Program-made: the position numbers and the translations under genes | Notes under the pieces: model-generated | Told to the model about the DNA's origin: nothing | What the model saw: the letters and a program-made list of their open reading frames with translations, nothing else | Databases searched by the model: none | Shown here: positions 16,238 through 25,380 of the stretch, in pieces | Layout: each line of letters starts with the position of its first letter | Position numbering within the stretch: the first letter of the stretch is position 1 | From: Paeniglutamicibacter kerguelensis | GTDB lineage: Bacteria > Actinomycetota > Actinomycetes > Actinomycetales > Micrococcaceae | NCBI RefSeq assembly: GCF_017876535.1 | Contig: NZ_JAGIOF010000001.1 | Span: forward strand, 2,790,001 to 2,854,000 | Direction: 5' to 3' | DNA: 64,000 nucleotides

Positions 16238-17677
16238 ATGGGAAACATTCCCTCCTTCGAGTCAGCGGGACGGCAACATGCCAGCGCCCGCAACCCGGCT
16301 CGATGGCGTACGCGTCTGGACCAGTGGCGGCGGGCATCCGCCGAGTTCACCGTCCGCTCCCCCGCACGCCTGGCGCTCTTCACCTTTGCGTTTGTCATCG
16401 CGATCTTCACCTCGCTGCTCTCGTTGCCCGCGGCCAGCGCCAGCGGGCAGTACACACCGCTGTACGATGCCCTGTTCACCGCGGTCTCCGCCGTGTGCGT
16501 CACCGGCCTCACCGTGGTTTCGACGGCGACCCACTGGTCGTTCTTCGGCCAGCTGGTCATGATCATCGGCGTCTTCGTCGGTGGCTTGGGCATCCTCACA
16601 CTCGCCTCGGTGCTTTCCCTTGCCGTCTCCAAGCGGCTGGGCGTACGCGGCAAGCTCATGGCGCAGAACTCCATGAACACCTCGGCGGCCTCCACCCTCG
16701 GCGAGGTCGGTTCGCTGCTGCGCATCGTCATCACCACCTCCGTGGCCATCGAGGTCGCCCTGATGCTGATGCTGACCCCGCGCTTCCTGATCCTTGGAGA
16801 GCCCTTCGCGCAGGCGCTCTGGCACGGGATCTTCTATTCGATTTCCGCGTTCAACAACGCAGGCTTCACCCCGCACTCCGACGGCCTGGTTCCCTACGAG
16901 ACCGACTTGTGGATCCTGGTCCCGCTGATGCTCGGCGTGTTCCTTGGCTCGTTGGGCTTCCCCGTGGTGATGATCCTGATTGCGCACCGCTTCAACACCA
17001 GGAAGTGGACGCTGCACACCAAGCTCACCCTGCTGGTCACCTCGCTCCTGCTGGTCTCGGGCACGCTGCTCTGGGGGCTGGCCGAATGGTCCAACCCCGC
17101 CACGATCGGCAACATGACCACCGGCGACAAGGTCATCCATTCGGTCTTCGCCTCGGTCATGACGCGTTCGGGCGGCTTCAACCTGGTGAACATGAATGAT
17201 ATGAACCAGGTGACGATGCTGCTCACCGACGCCCTGATGTTTGCCGGCGGCGGCTCCGCCTCGACGGCCGGCGGCATCAAGGTCACCACCATCGCCGTGA
17301 TGTTCCTTGCAATCTTTGCCGAGGCCCGCGGCGACACCGACGTGCGGGCCTTTGGGCGGCGCATCCCGGAGGGCACCATGCGCGTGGCCATCTCGGTGAT
17401 CGTGCTCGGCGCAACGCTCGTCTCGCTGGCCACCGCCGCGCTGCTTGTCATCAGCGGCACGACGTTGGAAAGGGCGCTCTTTGAAACGATTTCCGCCTTC
17501 GCCACCGTGGGGCTGAGCACCAACCTCAGTGCGGAGCTGCCGCCGAGCGGGAAGTACGTCCTCTCCGCCCTCATGTTTGCCGGCCGCATCGGCACCATCA
17601 CGCTGGCCGCGGCCCTGACGCTGCGCCAGCGAAACCAGCTGTACCACTTCCCCGAAGAGAGGCCGATCATTGGCTGA
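16238..17677 (+). CDS. KtrB/TrkH-type potassium transporter membrane subunit
   Basis: A 479-residue membrane protein of the Trk/Ktr/HKT family. It has the four repeated helix-pore-helix units, with pore-loop segments around V-C-V-T-G-L-T (about 92-98), F-N-N-A-G-F (about 207-212), T-R-S-G-G-F-N (about 309-315) and F-A-T-V-G-L-S (about 422-428); each carries the conserved selectivity-filter glycine. The ATG at 16238 is chosen because it precedes the first helix; an earlier in-frame reading from 16043 adds implausible low-hydrophobicity sequence. It overlaps the next gene, encoding the cytosolic KtrA/TrkA subunit, by eight bases. Confidence 0.92.
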   Translation: MGNIPSFESAGRQHASARNPARWRTRLDQWRRASAEFTVRSPARLALFTFAFVIAIFTSLLSLPAASASGQYTPLYDALFTAVSAVCVTGLTVVSTATHWSFFGQLVMIIGVFVGGLGILTLASVLSLAVSKRLGVRGKLMAQNSMNTSAASTLGEVGSLLRIVITTSVAIEVALMLMLTPRFLILGEPFAQALWHGIFYSISAFNNAGFTPHSDGLVPYETDLWILVPLMLGVFLGSLGFPVVMILIAHRFNTRKWTLHTKLTLLVTSLLLVSGTLLWGLAEWSNPATIGNMTTGDKVIHSVFASVMTRSGGFNLVNMNDMNQVTMLLTDALMFAGGGSASTAGGIKVTTIAVMFLAIFAEARGDTDVRAFGRRIPEGTMRVAISVIVLGATLVSLATAALLVISGTTLERALFETISAFATVGLSTNLSAELPPSGKYVLSALMFAGRIGTITLAAALTLRQRNQLYHFPEERPIIG

Positions 17678-18341
17678 CAAGAAAACCGACCACAACGCCC
17701 CGGTCCTGGTCATCGGCCTGGGCCGCTTCGGCGCGGCCGTGGCCGACCAGCTGGTCCGGCAGGGGCGCGAGGTGCTGGCCATCGAACGCAACCAGGAACT
17801 GGTGCAGAAGTGGTCTTCGGTCCTCACGCACGTGGTGGAGGCCGACGCCACGAACATCGACGCCCTGCGCCAGCTCGGCGCCCAGGACTTTTCCTCCGCC
17901 GTGGTCGGCGTCGGAACCTCCATCGAGTCCTCTGTGCTGATCACCGTGAACCTGGTGGACCTGGGCATCGAGCACCTCTGGGTCAAGGCCATCACGCCCT
18001 CGCACGGCAAGATCCTCACCCGCATCGGCGCGAACCACGTGATCTACCCGGAGGCCGACGCCGGCGTCCGCGCCGCGCACCTGGTGGGCGGGCGCATGCT
18101 CGACTTCATCGAGTTCGACGACGGGTTCGCGATCGTGAAGATGTACCCGCCCAAGGAAACCCAGGGCTTCACGCTCGGCGAGTCCCAGGTGCGTTCCAAG
18201 TACGGCGTCACGGTGGTGGGCGTGAAATCCCCCGGCGAGGACTTCACCTACGCCCAGCCGGACACCAAGGTCACCCGGCGCGACGTGCTGATCGTCTCCG
18301 GGCACGTTGACCTGCTCGAACGCTTCGCCGCCCGCCCGTAG
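17670..18341 (+). CDS. KtrA/TrkA-type RCK regulatory subunit
   Basis: A 223-residue regulator of potassium conductance. The N-terminal Rossmann fold has V-I-G-L-G-R-F-G (about 14-21) and the acidic residue of A-I-E-R-N (about 36-40) that contacts a nucleotide; the C-terminal part (about 140-223) is a TrkA_C domain with L-G-E-S-Q-V-R. The start is TTG at 17670 inside the end of the upstream gene, a coupling that favours equal synthesis of the two subunits. It forms the cytosolic ring that gates KtrB by binding ADP/ATP and, in related proteins, c-di-AMP. Confidence 0.92.
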   Translation: MADKKTDHNAPVLVIGLGRFGAAVADQLVRQGREVLAIERNQELVQKWSSVLTHVVEADATNIDALRQLGAQDFSSAVVGVGTSIESSVLITVNLVDLGIEHLWVKAITPSHGKILTRIGANHVIYPEADAGVRAAHLVGGRMLDFIEFDDGFAIVKMYPPKETQGFTLGESQVRSKYGVTVVGVKSPGEDFTYAQPDTKVTRRDVLIVSGHVDLLERFAARP

Positions 18342-18359
18342 GCGGAACACAAACCGGAA

Positions 18360-18408
18360 TGCCCGGCACCACCGATTCCCCGCGAGTGCGGGCAGGGGGT
18401 GCCGGGCA
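18360..18408. terminator. Terminator between convergent ktrA-type and lipoprotein genes
   Basis: Outer arms TGCCCGGCACC and GGTGCCGGGCA pair over 11 bp, with an inner CCCGC/GCGGG pairing. No T-run is seen on either side. Confidence 0.65.
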
Positions 18409-18460
18409 CCGTCATTTGCGGGCGGGGCCCGCGGGCTTCGGACGCGGCTTTCGCGAAGCC

Positions 18461-18934
18461 TCAGGGTGCGGTGGAGTGGACCATGAACGGTTCGCGTTCC
18501 AGGGCGCAGGCTCCGGCAACCTCCAGCCCGGCCTCGTTCAAGGGCGCGAATCCCCCGCCGAGGTCCACGCTGTCGCCGACGTTGTAGGTGGTGTTTCCGA
18601 TGCGCAGCGACGGCATGTCTCCGTCGACAACGGTGGAGCCGGCCGGAAGCACCAGCCAGTTCGAGGTCCCGGTTCCGTCGAGGACCTCGAAGCATCCTCC
18701 CGGGCCCAGGACAAGTGGACCCGCCAGCTGGGCGGTCGCCGAGTCGCCGTGCCCTGCCTCCGTGCTGACGACCGCGGAATACCCGGCCTTGGACGTGGAA
18801 AGGATGACGCCGGGCTTCTGCTCGGCGGCGCAGCCGGCCAGCGCGAAGGCCAGCGACAGGACGGCACCGCCGATGCCCAGGGCCCGGATCCCTGCGGCGG
18901 GGAGGGCCGTGCCGGTGCGCGTCGTCTTTTTCAT
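18461..18934 (-). CDS. Small lipoprotein, unknown function
   Basis: About 157 residues. The N-terminus is M-K-K-T-T-R-T followed by a hydrophobic stretch and lipobox L-A-G-C near residue 36, so it is exported and lipid-anchored. The mature part has no Trp-rich or repeat feature; it includes a pair of Cys (in G-G-C-F-E and G-A-C-A-L) that could form a disulfide. I do not recognise a domain. A start three codons earlier (18943) is possible; 18934 is preferred because it gives a normal signal peptide preceded by GGTGG. Confidence 0.75.
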   Translation of the reverse strand: MKKTTRTGTALPAAGIRALGIGGAVLSLAFALAGCAAEQKPGVILSTSKAGYSAVVSTEAGHGDSATAQLAGPLVLGPGGCFEVLDGTGTSNWLVLPAGSTVVDGDMPSLRIGNTTYNVGDSVDLGGGFAPLNEAGLEVAGACALEREPFMVHSTAP

Positions 18935-18990
18935 GTCCACCATCCTATGTGGCCCTTGGCCGCCCCGGCGGCCGAACGGGCCCGGCGGAA

Positions 18991-19851
18991 TCAGGCCAGT
19001 TCGTTGCTGATCTGCGCGGCGCGTGCGGCGGCCGCCGCGGTGGCGTGGACCATGATCTGCGGCAGGCCCTCGGCGTCGAAGGTCGCGATGGCCCGTTCGG
19101 TGGTGCCGTTGGGGCTGGTCACGGCCCGTCGCATGGCCGCCGGGTCGGCCTGCGGGTCCGCAAGCATCTTGCCCGCCCCGGAGACCGTGGCGCGCGCCAG
19201 GTCCATCGCCAGGGCCGGGTCCAGGCCCAGCTCGACGCCGGCCTTGGCCATGGCCTCGACCAGGTAGAACGCGTAGGCGGGTCCGGAGCCGCTGATCGCC
19301 GAGACGGCGTTCTGCTGGGATTCGGGCACCACGTGCACGATGCCGGAGCCGGAGAGCAGCTGGACCACCTCGGCCAAGGCTTCGGCGGTGACGGTGTCCC
19401 CGGCGCTCAGGCCCACGGCGCCCGCGCCGACCATCAGCGGGGTGTTGGGCATGGAGCGCACGATCGGCTGTCCCGGGTTCAGGTGGGAGGCCATCATGTC
19501 GATGGTGATGGCCGCGGCCACCGAAACGACCACGGCCTGCGGGGAAAGAGAATCCCTGATCTCGTCGCAGAGGGCCTGGATGCCCACCGGCTTGACGCCG
19601 AGGAACACGATGTCCGCGCCGCTCACCGCCTGCTTGTTGGCCTCGGGGTTCTCGGAGGCGATCAGCACGTTCACGCCGGTGTCCGCGCGCAGGGCCTCGG
19701 CCCGGGCGTCGGAGCGGACGGTGGCGTTGACGGCTTGCGGGTTGTGGCCCGAGGCGATGATGCCGCGCAACACCGCGCCGTTCATGGAGCCGGTGCCAAG
19801 GAAGGCGAGTTTGCGTTCAGTCGGGGCGGCGGAGTCAGGGGCAGAAGTCAT
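18991..19851 (-). CDS. proC: Pyrroline-5-carboxylate reductase
   Basis: A 286-residue enzyme that makes proline from pyrroline-5-carboxylate with NAD(P)H. It has the Rossmann start L-A-F-L-G-T-G-S-M (about 15-23), F-L-G-V-K-P (about 82-87), V-R-S-M-P-N-T-P (about 131-138) and the family C-terminal signature S-G-S-G-P-A-Y-A-F (about 182-190) with D-L-A-R-A-T. The start is taken as ATG 19851; ATG 19860 is nearly as good, and a longer reading to 20016 overlaps the upstream gene. Its neighbours (sugar isomerase, Ppx/GppA) match mycobacterial order. Confidence 0.95.
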   Translation of the reverse strand: MTSAPDSAAPTERKLAFLGTGSMNGAVLRGIIASGHNPQAVNATVRSDARAEALRADTGVNVLIASENPEANKQAVSGADIVFLGVKPVGIQALCDEIRDSLSPQAVVVSVAAAITIDMMASHLNPGQPIVRSMPNTPLMVGAGAVGLSAGDTVTAEALAEVVQLLSGSGIVHVVPESQQNAVSAISGSGPAYAFYLVEAMAKAGVELGLDPALAMDLARATVSGAGKMLADPQADPAAMRRAVTSPNGTTERAIATFDAEGLPQIMVHATAAAAARAAQISNELA

Positions 19852-19879
19852 ATGGCCCATTCTGTCACGGGCGCGCGGG

Positions 19880-20719
19880 CTAGATCGAGTGGCTGCCGGC
19901 CTCGGCCGGTGTGGTGACGGGCGCCAGATACCGGCGGGCGAACTCCAGGGTCTCCCCCAGCCAGGCCTCGCGCTCCCCCGCGCCGCGGGCCTTGCGGGTG
20001 GAGACCTCGACGGCAACCACCCCGTCCCACTCCGAATCGCGCAGGAACTCGATGGCCTCGATGACCGGCTGGGTGCCGAGCCCTGGCACCAGGTGCTCGT
20101 CCTTGCCGTTGTCCTTGCCGTCGCACAGGTGCACGTGGCTCAGCCGCTGGCCCAGGTCGCGGAAGGCCGCGGCCGAGTCCATGTCGGCGATCGCCGAGTG
20201 TGAGAAGTCCCAGGTGACGAATTCGTAGGGCTCCGGGATCGGGTTCCAGTGCGGCAGGTACATTTTTGCCTCGCGGCCGCGTGCCCGCCACGGGTACATG
20301 TTTTCCACGGCGATCTTCACGCCGTACTGTTCCATGATCCGGCGGATGCCGCTGGAGAATTCCGTGGCGTAGGTGCCCTGCCAGCGGAAGGGCGGGTGTG
20401 CGACGACCACGTCGCAGCCGACCTCCACGGCCATCGCCGCCGAGGCCTCGATCTTGTTCCAGGCCGTCCCCCACACCTGCTGGGTCAGCAGCAGGGTCGG
20501 CGCGTGGATGGCCATGATGGGCTGGTCGTAGCGTTCGGCCAGGCGGTTGAGCTGGGCTGCGTCCTGCGAGATCTGGTTTCCGGTGACAAGCACCTCGATC
20601 CCGTCGTAGCCCAGGTCGTGGGAGACGGCGAAGGCGTCGTGCACGTTCAACGGGTAGACCGAGGCGCTCGAAAGGGCAACGGGAATGGGGGCTTTGCTGT
20701 TGTTGCTGGACTCGACCAT
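19880..20719 (-). CDS. Sugar phosphate isomerase/epimerase family protein
   Basis: A 279-residue TIM-barrel protein of the xylose isomerase-like (AP_endonuc_2) family. Candidate metal and substrate residues are in Y-D-G-I-E-V (about 39-44), A-I-H-A-P (about 71-75), V-V-A-H-P-P (about 106-111), A-V-E-N-M (about 139-143), W-D-F-S-H (about 170-174) and H-V-H-L-C-D-G (about 194-200). The substrate is unknown. It lies 22 bases after the Ppx/GppA gene and before proC, as Rv0498 does between Rv0496 and Rv0500 (from memory), and is probably cotranscribed. Confidence 0.85.
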   Translation of the reverse strand: MVESSNNSKAPIPVALSSASVYPLNVHDAFAVSHDLGYDGIEVLVTGNQISQDAAQLNRLAERYDQPIMAIHAPTLLLTQQVWGTAWNKIEASAAMAVEVGCDVVVAHPPFRWQGTYATEFSSGIRRIMEQYGVKIAVENMYPWRARGREAKMYLPHWNPIPEPYEFVTWDFSHSAIADMDSAAAFRDLGQRLSHVHLCDGKDNGKDEHLVPGLGTQPVIEAIEFLRDSEWDGVVAVEVSTRKARGAGEREAWLGETLEFARRYLAPVTTPAEAGSHSI

Positions 20720-20741
20720 GGACCTGGCCCCTTATCTTTGG

Positions 20742-21767
20742 CTAACGAACGTTGCTGCCCTGGGACATCGAAACCACCGAGGATTTGCCCAGCGCTACCT
20801 CTCCGACTCCCACGCTACTACTGAGTGGGGCGCTGGAGTCAAAAAGGACATGCTCAAAGCGGCGCAGCATCAGCCCTTCGCGCAGCGCCCACGGGCAGAT
20901 GCGCAGGGACTTGACCTTCAACGCGTTCATTGCCTCGAGGGCGACGATGGCACCGGCCAGCAGCTGCGGGGCGCGGATCGCCGAAACCCCGGGAAGTTCT
21001 GCGCGTTCCTCCCAGTTCATCGCGGTCAGGCGGTTGGTCCAGAGCTTCAGCGAGTCGGCACGCAACACGCGCTTGACGTAGGGGCCCTCCGTGCTGGGGG
21101 CCGCACCGGTGATCCGGGCCAGCGACCTGAAGGTCTTCGAGGTGCCGGTGACAAGCGTGGGCCTGCCGAACTGGCGCAGCTCGGCGACGGGTTCGGCCAG
21201 CGTCTCGCGCACGTGGTTGCGCAGGGCCTTGACCTCCTTGATGGAGGGCGGGTCCTGCGGCAGCCATTCGCGGGTCAGCCGGCCCGCGCCCAGCGGCACC
21301 GAGTGCGCCAGGGTCGGGAACTCGTCCTGGCCCAGGGCCATTTCGAAGGAGCCTCCGCCCATGTCGAGGTTCAGGATGGCGTCCGAGCTCCAGCCGAACC
21401 AGCGGCGCACCGCGTAGTAGGTCATGCCGGCCTCCTGCTCGCCGGTCAACTCGGTCAGCCGCACGCCGGTTTCGGTGATGACGCGCTCGAGCACTTCCTC
21501 GCCGTTTGCCGATTCGCGGATGGCCGAGGTGCAGAAGGCCAACAGGTCCTCCGCGTGGTGGTTGGAAGCGAACTGCGCGGCCTCGTGCACGAAGTCCAGC
21601 AGCTCGGCCTGCCCGGCCTCGTTGATGGCCCCGTTTTCATCCAGGTACTGCACCAGCGACAGCGGCCGCTTGTGCGAGGCGAAGGGCACCGGGCGGGCGC
21701 CCGGGTACGCGTCGACCAGCAATAGATGAACGGTGTTCGACCCGATATCCAGTACGCCCAGCCTCAT
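20742..21767 (-). CDS. ppx: Ppx/GppA family phosphatase (exopolyphosphatase-like)
   Basis: A 341-residue member of the ASKHA fold. Phosphate-binding motifs are V-L-D-I-G-S-N-T-V (5-13) and L-D-M-G-G-G-S-F-E (about 145-153), and catalytic Glu is expected in T-S-A-I-R-E-S (about 84-90). Family members hydrolyse polyphosphate or pppGpp. It lacks the C-terminal HD domain of the longer enterobacterial enzymes, as is usual in actinobacteria. It lies between topA (43 bases upstream) and the isomerase gene, same strand. Confidence 0.9.
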   Translation of the reverse strand: MRLGVLDIGSNTVHLLLVDAYPGARPVPFASHKRPLSLVQYLDENGAINEAGQAELLDFVHEAAQFASNHHAEDLLAFCTSAIRESANGEEVLERVITETGVRLTELTGEQEAGMTYYAVRRWFGWSSDAILNLDMGGGSFEMALGQDEFPTLAHSVPLGAGRLTREWLPQDPPSIKEVKALRNHVRETLAEPVAELRQFGRPTLVTGTSKTFRSLARITGAAPSTEGPYVKRVLRADSLKLWTNRLTAMNWEERAELPGVSAIRAPQLLAGAIVALEAMNALKVKSLRICPWALREGLMLRRFEHVLFDSSAPLSSSVGVGEVALGKSSVVSMSQGSNVR

Positions 21768-21809
21768 GGTGTGCCCCTCGCCTTGTGTTCCGCCGCGCCG
21801 TGGGCGCGG

Positions 21810-24590
21810 CTACTTGCTCGTCTTTGCGGCCGCTGCCTTTTTGGCGGGGGCTTTCTTGGCGGGTGCCTTCTTGGCGGTCGTCGTCGCGGTCTTGCGCTTC
21901 ACCGGGCCCTTGGCGCGCTTGTCCGCAAGCAGCTCGATGGCGCGTTCGCGGGTCAGCTCCTCAAGGGTGGTGTCGCGCGGGATCGTGATGTTGGTGACGC
22001 CGTCGGTGATGTATGCACCGAAGCGGCCCTCCTTGACCACGATGTTCTTCTCCGAGACCGGGTCGACGCCGAACTCCGCCAGCGGCGGCACCGCGGTGCG
22101 GGCGCCGCGGACCTTGGGGGTCGAGTAGATTTCCAGGGCCTGCTCCAGGGTGATCGTGAAGATCTCCTCTTCGCTGCCGATGGAACGCGAGTCGCTGCCC
22201 TTTTTCAGGTACGGGCCGAAGCGCCCGTTCTGCACGGTGATCTCCTCGCCCTCGGCGTCGGTGCCCAGCACGCGCGGCAGCGAGATGAGCTTGAGCGCGT
22301 CCTCGAGGGTGACGGTCTCCACCGTCATCGACTTGAACAGCGACCCGGTGCGCGGCTTGGCCTTGGTCGGCTTCTTCGGAGGCTTCGGCTTGCCGTTCTT
22401 GTAGTACTCGACCGGCATGGCCGCCAGTTCCTCGGCGGTCGGCTCGACTATGACCTCGGTGACATAGGCGCCGTAGCGCCCGTCCTTGGCCACGATGGTG
22501 CGGCCGGTCTCCGGGTCCACGCCCAGCACGCGCTCGGACGGGCCCTGGTTCTCCATGAGCTCGATGGCCTTTTCGGCGGTCAGCTCGTCGGGTGCCAGGT
22601 CCTCGGGAACGTTGGCGCGCTGCGGTTCGGTGCCCTCAGGGGCGTCGGCCGGCAGCGGCTTTTCCAGGTACGGGCCGAACTTGCCCACGCGCAGCACGAT
22701 ACCCGGGGCGATCTCAATGGAATTGATGGCGCGGGCGTCGATGTCGCCCAGGTTCTCCACGACGGACTGGAGGCCGGCCTCGCCGGTTTCCTCCGAGCCG
22801 AAGTAGAAGTCCTTCAGCCAGGCGCTGCGGCCGCGCTGGCCGTGGGCGATCTCGTCGAGGTCGTCCTCCAGGCGCGCGGTGAAGTCGTAGTCGACGTACT
22901 TGGCGAAGTGCTCCTCCAAGAGGCGCACCACGGAGAACGCGATCCAGCTTGGCACCAGGGCGCCGCCGCGCTTGGTCACGTAGCCGCGGTCCATGATGGT
23001 GGAGATCGTCGGGGCGAACGTGGACGGGCGGCCGATTTCGCGGGCCTCCAGCTCGGCGACGATCGAGGCTTCGGTGTAGCGCGCCGGAGGGCTGGTGGTG
23101 TGCGACGCGGCGTCGATCCCGGTGCCGGACAGCGGGTCGGAGACCTTCAGCTGCGGCAGGCGGGCTTCCTCGGCGGCTTCCGCAGCCTCGGCCTCGCGGG
23201 CCGCGTCGCGGCCCTCCTCGTAGGCGGCCATGAAGCCGCGGAAGGTGATCACGGTGCCGGAGGCGGAGAATTCCGCGACCTGACCCGTGGTTGCCTTGCC
23301 GGCCAGCTTGATGGTGGCCGTGAAGCCCTTGGCGTCGGACATCTGGGAGGCGACGGTGCGCTTCCAGATCAGTTCGTAGAGGCGGAACTCGTCGGCCGAA
23401 AGCTGGGCGCGCACGCTTGACGGGCGGCGGAAGGAGTCGCCGGCCGGGCGGATGGCCTCGTGGGCCTCCTGTGCGGAGCCGGACTTGGCCTTGTACACGC
23501 GCGGTTTCTCCGGCACCGAGTCGGTTCCGTAGAGTTCAGCGGCCTGCTTGCGCGCCGCGTTCACCGCCTCGTTGGAGAGGAACACCGAGTCGGTACGCAT
23601 GTAGGTGATGTAGCCGTTTTCGTACAGGCGCTGGGCAACCTGCATCGTCGACTTGGAGCTCCAGCGCAGCTTGCGGGAAGCTTCCTGCTGCAGCGTCGAG
23701 GTGGTGAAGGGTGCGGCCGGGCGGCGGGTGTACGGCTTCTCGTCGACCGAGGTGACAGCGAAGTCGACGTCGGCCAGGCCAGCGGCAAGTGCGGAAGCCT
23801 TGGCCTCGTCAAGGTGCGCGACGGCACCTGACTTTGGGTTTTTCAGCTCGCCGCGGTCGGTGAAGTCGCGGCCGGTGGCAACGCGCGCACCGTCGACGGA
23901 GGCCAGCTTGGCGCCGAAGGTTTCGCCGTTAGCCGTTGAGAAGGTGCCGCTCAAATCCCAGTAGGAGGCGCTGCGGAAGGCCATGCGTTCGCGCTCGCGC
24001 TCGACCACCAGTCGGGTTGCCACGGACTGCACGCGGCCGGCGGACAGGCCGCGGGCCACCTTGCGCCAGAGCACCGGGGAGATCTCGTACCCGTAGAGGC
24101 GGTCGAGCACACGACGGGTTTCCTGGGCATCGACAAGGTCGGTGTCCAGTTCCCGGATGTTCTCCATGGCACGGTTGATGCCCTCTTGGGTGATTTCGGT
24201 GAAGGCCATGCGGTAGACCGGGACCTTGGGCTTGAGCACCTGAAGCAGGTGCCACGCAATGGCTTCGCCTTCGCGGTCCGCATCGGTTGCGAGATAAAGG
24301 GCGTCGGCCTCTTTGAGTTTGGCCTTCAGCTCGGCGACGCGCTTCTTCTTGTCCGGGTAGACGACGTAGTAAGGCTCAAAGTCGTTGTCGATGTCGACCG
24401 CGAACTTGCCCAGTGAAGTCTTTTTCAGTTCCGCCGGCAGCTCCGAAGGCTGCGGCAAATCCCGGATGTGTCCCACCGAGGCGTCGACTTCAAAGCCCTC
24501 GCCCAGATACTTGGCGATGGACTTGCTTTTTGCCGGGGACTCCACGATAACGAGTTTTTTTCCGGTCTTTTCTTTGGCCTTGGCGGGCAC
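21810..24590 (-). CDS. topA: DNA topoisomerase I
   Basis: A 926-residue type IA topoisomerase that relaxes negative supercoils. The Toprim domain opens with L-V-I-V-E-S-P-A-K-S (13-22); the active-site Tyr330 is in G-Y-I-T-Y-M-R-T-D-S. Instead of C-terminal zinc fingers it has several G-R-F/Y-G-x-Y repeats (four or so between about 560 and 880) and a Lys/Ala-rich tail (K-K-A-P-A-K-K) of about 30 residues, as in other actinobacterial TopA. The start is GTG at 24590, chosen for AGGAG four bases upstream; a longer in-frame reading to 24638 has no support. Confidence 0.96.
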   Translation of the reverse strand: MPAKAKEKTGKKLVIVESPAKSKSIAKYLGEGFEVDASVGHIRDLPQPSELPAELKKTSLGKFAVDIDNDFEPYYVVYPDKKKRVAELKAKLKEADALYLATDADREGEAIAWHLLQVLKPKVPVYRMAFTEITQEGINRAMENIRELDTDLVDAQETRRVLDRLYGYEISPVLWRKVARGLSAGRVQSVATRLVVERERERMAFRSASYWDLSGTFSTANGETFGAKLASVDGARVATGRDFTDRGELKNPKSGAVAHLDEAKASALAAGLADVDFAVTSVDEKPYTRRPAAPFTTSTLQQEASRKLRWSSKSTMQVAQRLYENGYITYMRTDSVFLSNEAVNAARKQAAELYGTDSVPEKPRVYKAKSGSAQEAHEAIRPAGDSFRRPSSVRAQLSADEFRLYELIWKRTVASQMSDAKGFTATIKLAGKATTGQVAEFSASGTVITFRGFMAAYEEGRDAAREAEAAEAAEEARLPQLKVSDPLSGTGIDAASHTTSPPARYTEASIVAELEAREIGRPSTFAPTISTIMDRGYVTKRGGALVPSWIAFSVVRLLEEHFAKYVDYDFTARLEDDLDEIAHGQRGRSAWLKDFYFGSEETGEAGLQSVVENLGDIDARAINSIEIAPGIVLRVGKFGPYLEKPLPADAPEGTEPQRANVPEDLAPDELTAEKAIELMENQGPSERVLGVDPETGRTIVAKDGRYGAYVTEVIVEPTAEELAAMPVEYYKNGKPKPPKKPTKAKPRTGSLFKSMTVETVTLEDALKLISLPRVLGTDAEGEEITVQNGRFGPYLKKGSDSRSIGSEEEIFTITLEQALEIYSTPKVRGARTAVPPLAEFGVDPVSEKNIVVKEGRFGAYITDGVTNITIPRDTTLEELTRERAIELLADKRAKGPVKRKTATTTAKKAPAKKAPAKKAAAAKTSK
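21813..21905 (-). repeat. Lys/Ala-rich coding repeats of the TopA tail
   Basis: Repeated codons for A-P-A-K-K and A-A-A-K units form a low-complexity 3' end of topA. Such tails bind DNA and raise processivity in mycobacterial TopA (from memory). Confidence 0.7.
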
Positions 24591-24662
24591 AGTACTCCTA
24601 TTAGCAACCAGTGGTGCACCAAAGTGGGCGCACAGCACATTCCCTGCTCTAGGTTAGCCGCA

Positions 24663-24694
24663 TTCTGGCGGACCTAGGCAAGTGCCCGCCAGAA
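24663..24694 (-). terminator. Terminator of the winged-helix regulator transcript
   Basis: Nine-base perfect arms TTCTGGCGG and CCGCCAGAA with a 14-base loop lie about 40 bases past the stop of the regulator gene and upstream of topA. No T-run is seen. Confidence 0.55.
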
Positions 24695-24733
24695 AGCGCG
24701 TGCTTTTCCGGTCGGAGCGGGCCCTGCGGCGGG

Positions 24734-25369
24734 TTATTCGTCGCGGATTTCCTGGAGGAAGGAAAGCATGTAGTAAAGGCGCTCCCCGTCGACCCCGCGT
24801 TCCTCGGGTTCGGCCTTCGCCTCGTATTCATAGACCAGGTCATAGACCCTGGCGATGAATTCCTTGCGGTGCGCCTCCGAGAGGAAAACCATGCCGGTGG
24901 TCAGCATCGGGGCGCGGTCCGGATCCGGCACCTTGCCCGCGATGCGTTCTTTGTCACGGCGGGTGATTTCCGCCGAAAGCCTGTCCCTGAACGCATTGAG
25001 CTGCACGTTCAGATAGGCGTTCTTGGCCGAGGCCGAATCGGCGAGCGAGCCGAGGACCAGCTCGTCGCCCGCCGCCTTCCAGCGGCGCTCGCGTCCGTCG
25101 CCCTCGTTGGCGGCCCTGATGACGTAGCCGTATTTCTCCAGGGCGCGCAGGTGGTAGCTCATGGCACTGGGAGTGAGGTTGCAGCGGGAGGCAAGCTCGG
25201 TGGCGGTTCGTGTCGACTGCGACGCGAAAAGCTCCTCAAGCACAGTTAGCCGCGCTTCATGAGCGAGCGCACGAATGGCTTGGGGATCGCTAATCGTCAC
25301 CGATTTGGCGGGCATGTGGGTGAGCGGCGCGATCTTCACGTCGTCGCTCTCGGCGGTGTTCTGGCTCAT
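24734..25369 (-). CDS. Winged-helix regulator (ArsR/HTH_20-like)
   Basis: A 211-residue protein with an N-terminal winged helix: I-R-A-L-A-H-E-A-R-L-T-V-L (about 33-45), then C-N-L-T-P-S-A-M-S-Y-H-L-R-A-L as recognition helix (about 63-77). The C-terminal 120 residues are helical and charged and may bind an effector or mediate dimerisation. The start has no Shine-Dalgarno; instead TAAAGT, overlapping the stop of the upstream methyltransferase gene, lies eight bases before the ATG, so it may have its own leaderless transcript. Targets are unknown. Confidence 0.85.
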   Translation of the reverse strand: MSQNTAESDDVKIAPLTHMPAKSVTISDPQAIRALAHEARLTVLEELFASQSTRTATELASRCNLTPSAMSYHLRALEKYGYVIRAANEGDGRERRWKAAGDELVLGSLADSASAKNAYLNVQLNAFRDRLSAEITRRDKERIAGKVPDPDRAPMLTTGMVFLSEAHRKEFIARVYDLVYEYEAKAEPEERGVDGERLYYMLSFLQEIRDE

Positions 25370-25380
25370 ACAAAAAAACT

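Noticed and set aside
16262..18025. 587-codon minus-strand frame opposite the potassium transporter genes
   Set aside because: Repetitive Gln/Gly/Asp/His-rich antisense shadow of ktrB and ktrA.
21726..23420. 564-codon plus-strand frame opposite topA
   Set aside because: Antisense shadow with Gly/Val/Ala/Asp-rich composition; topA is certain.
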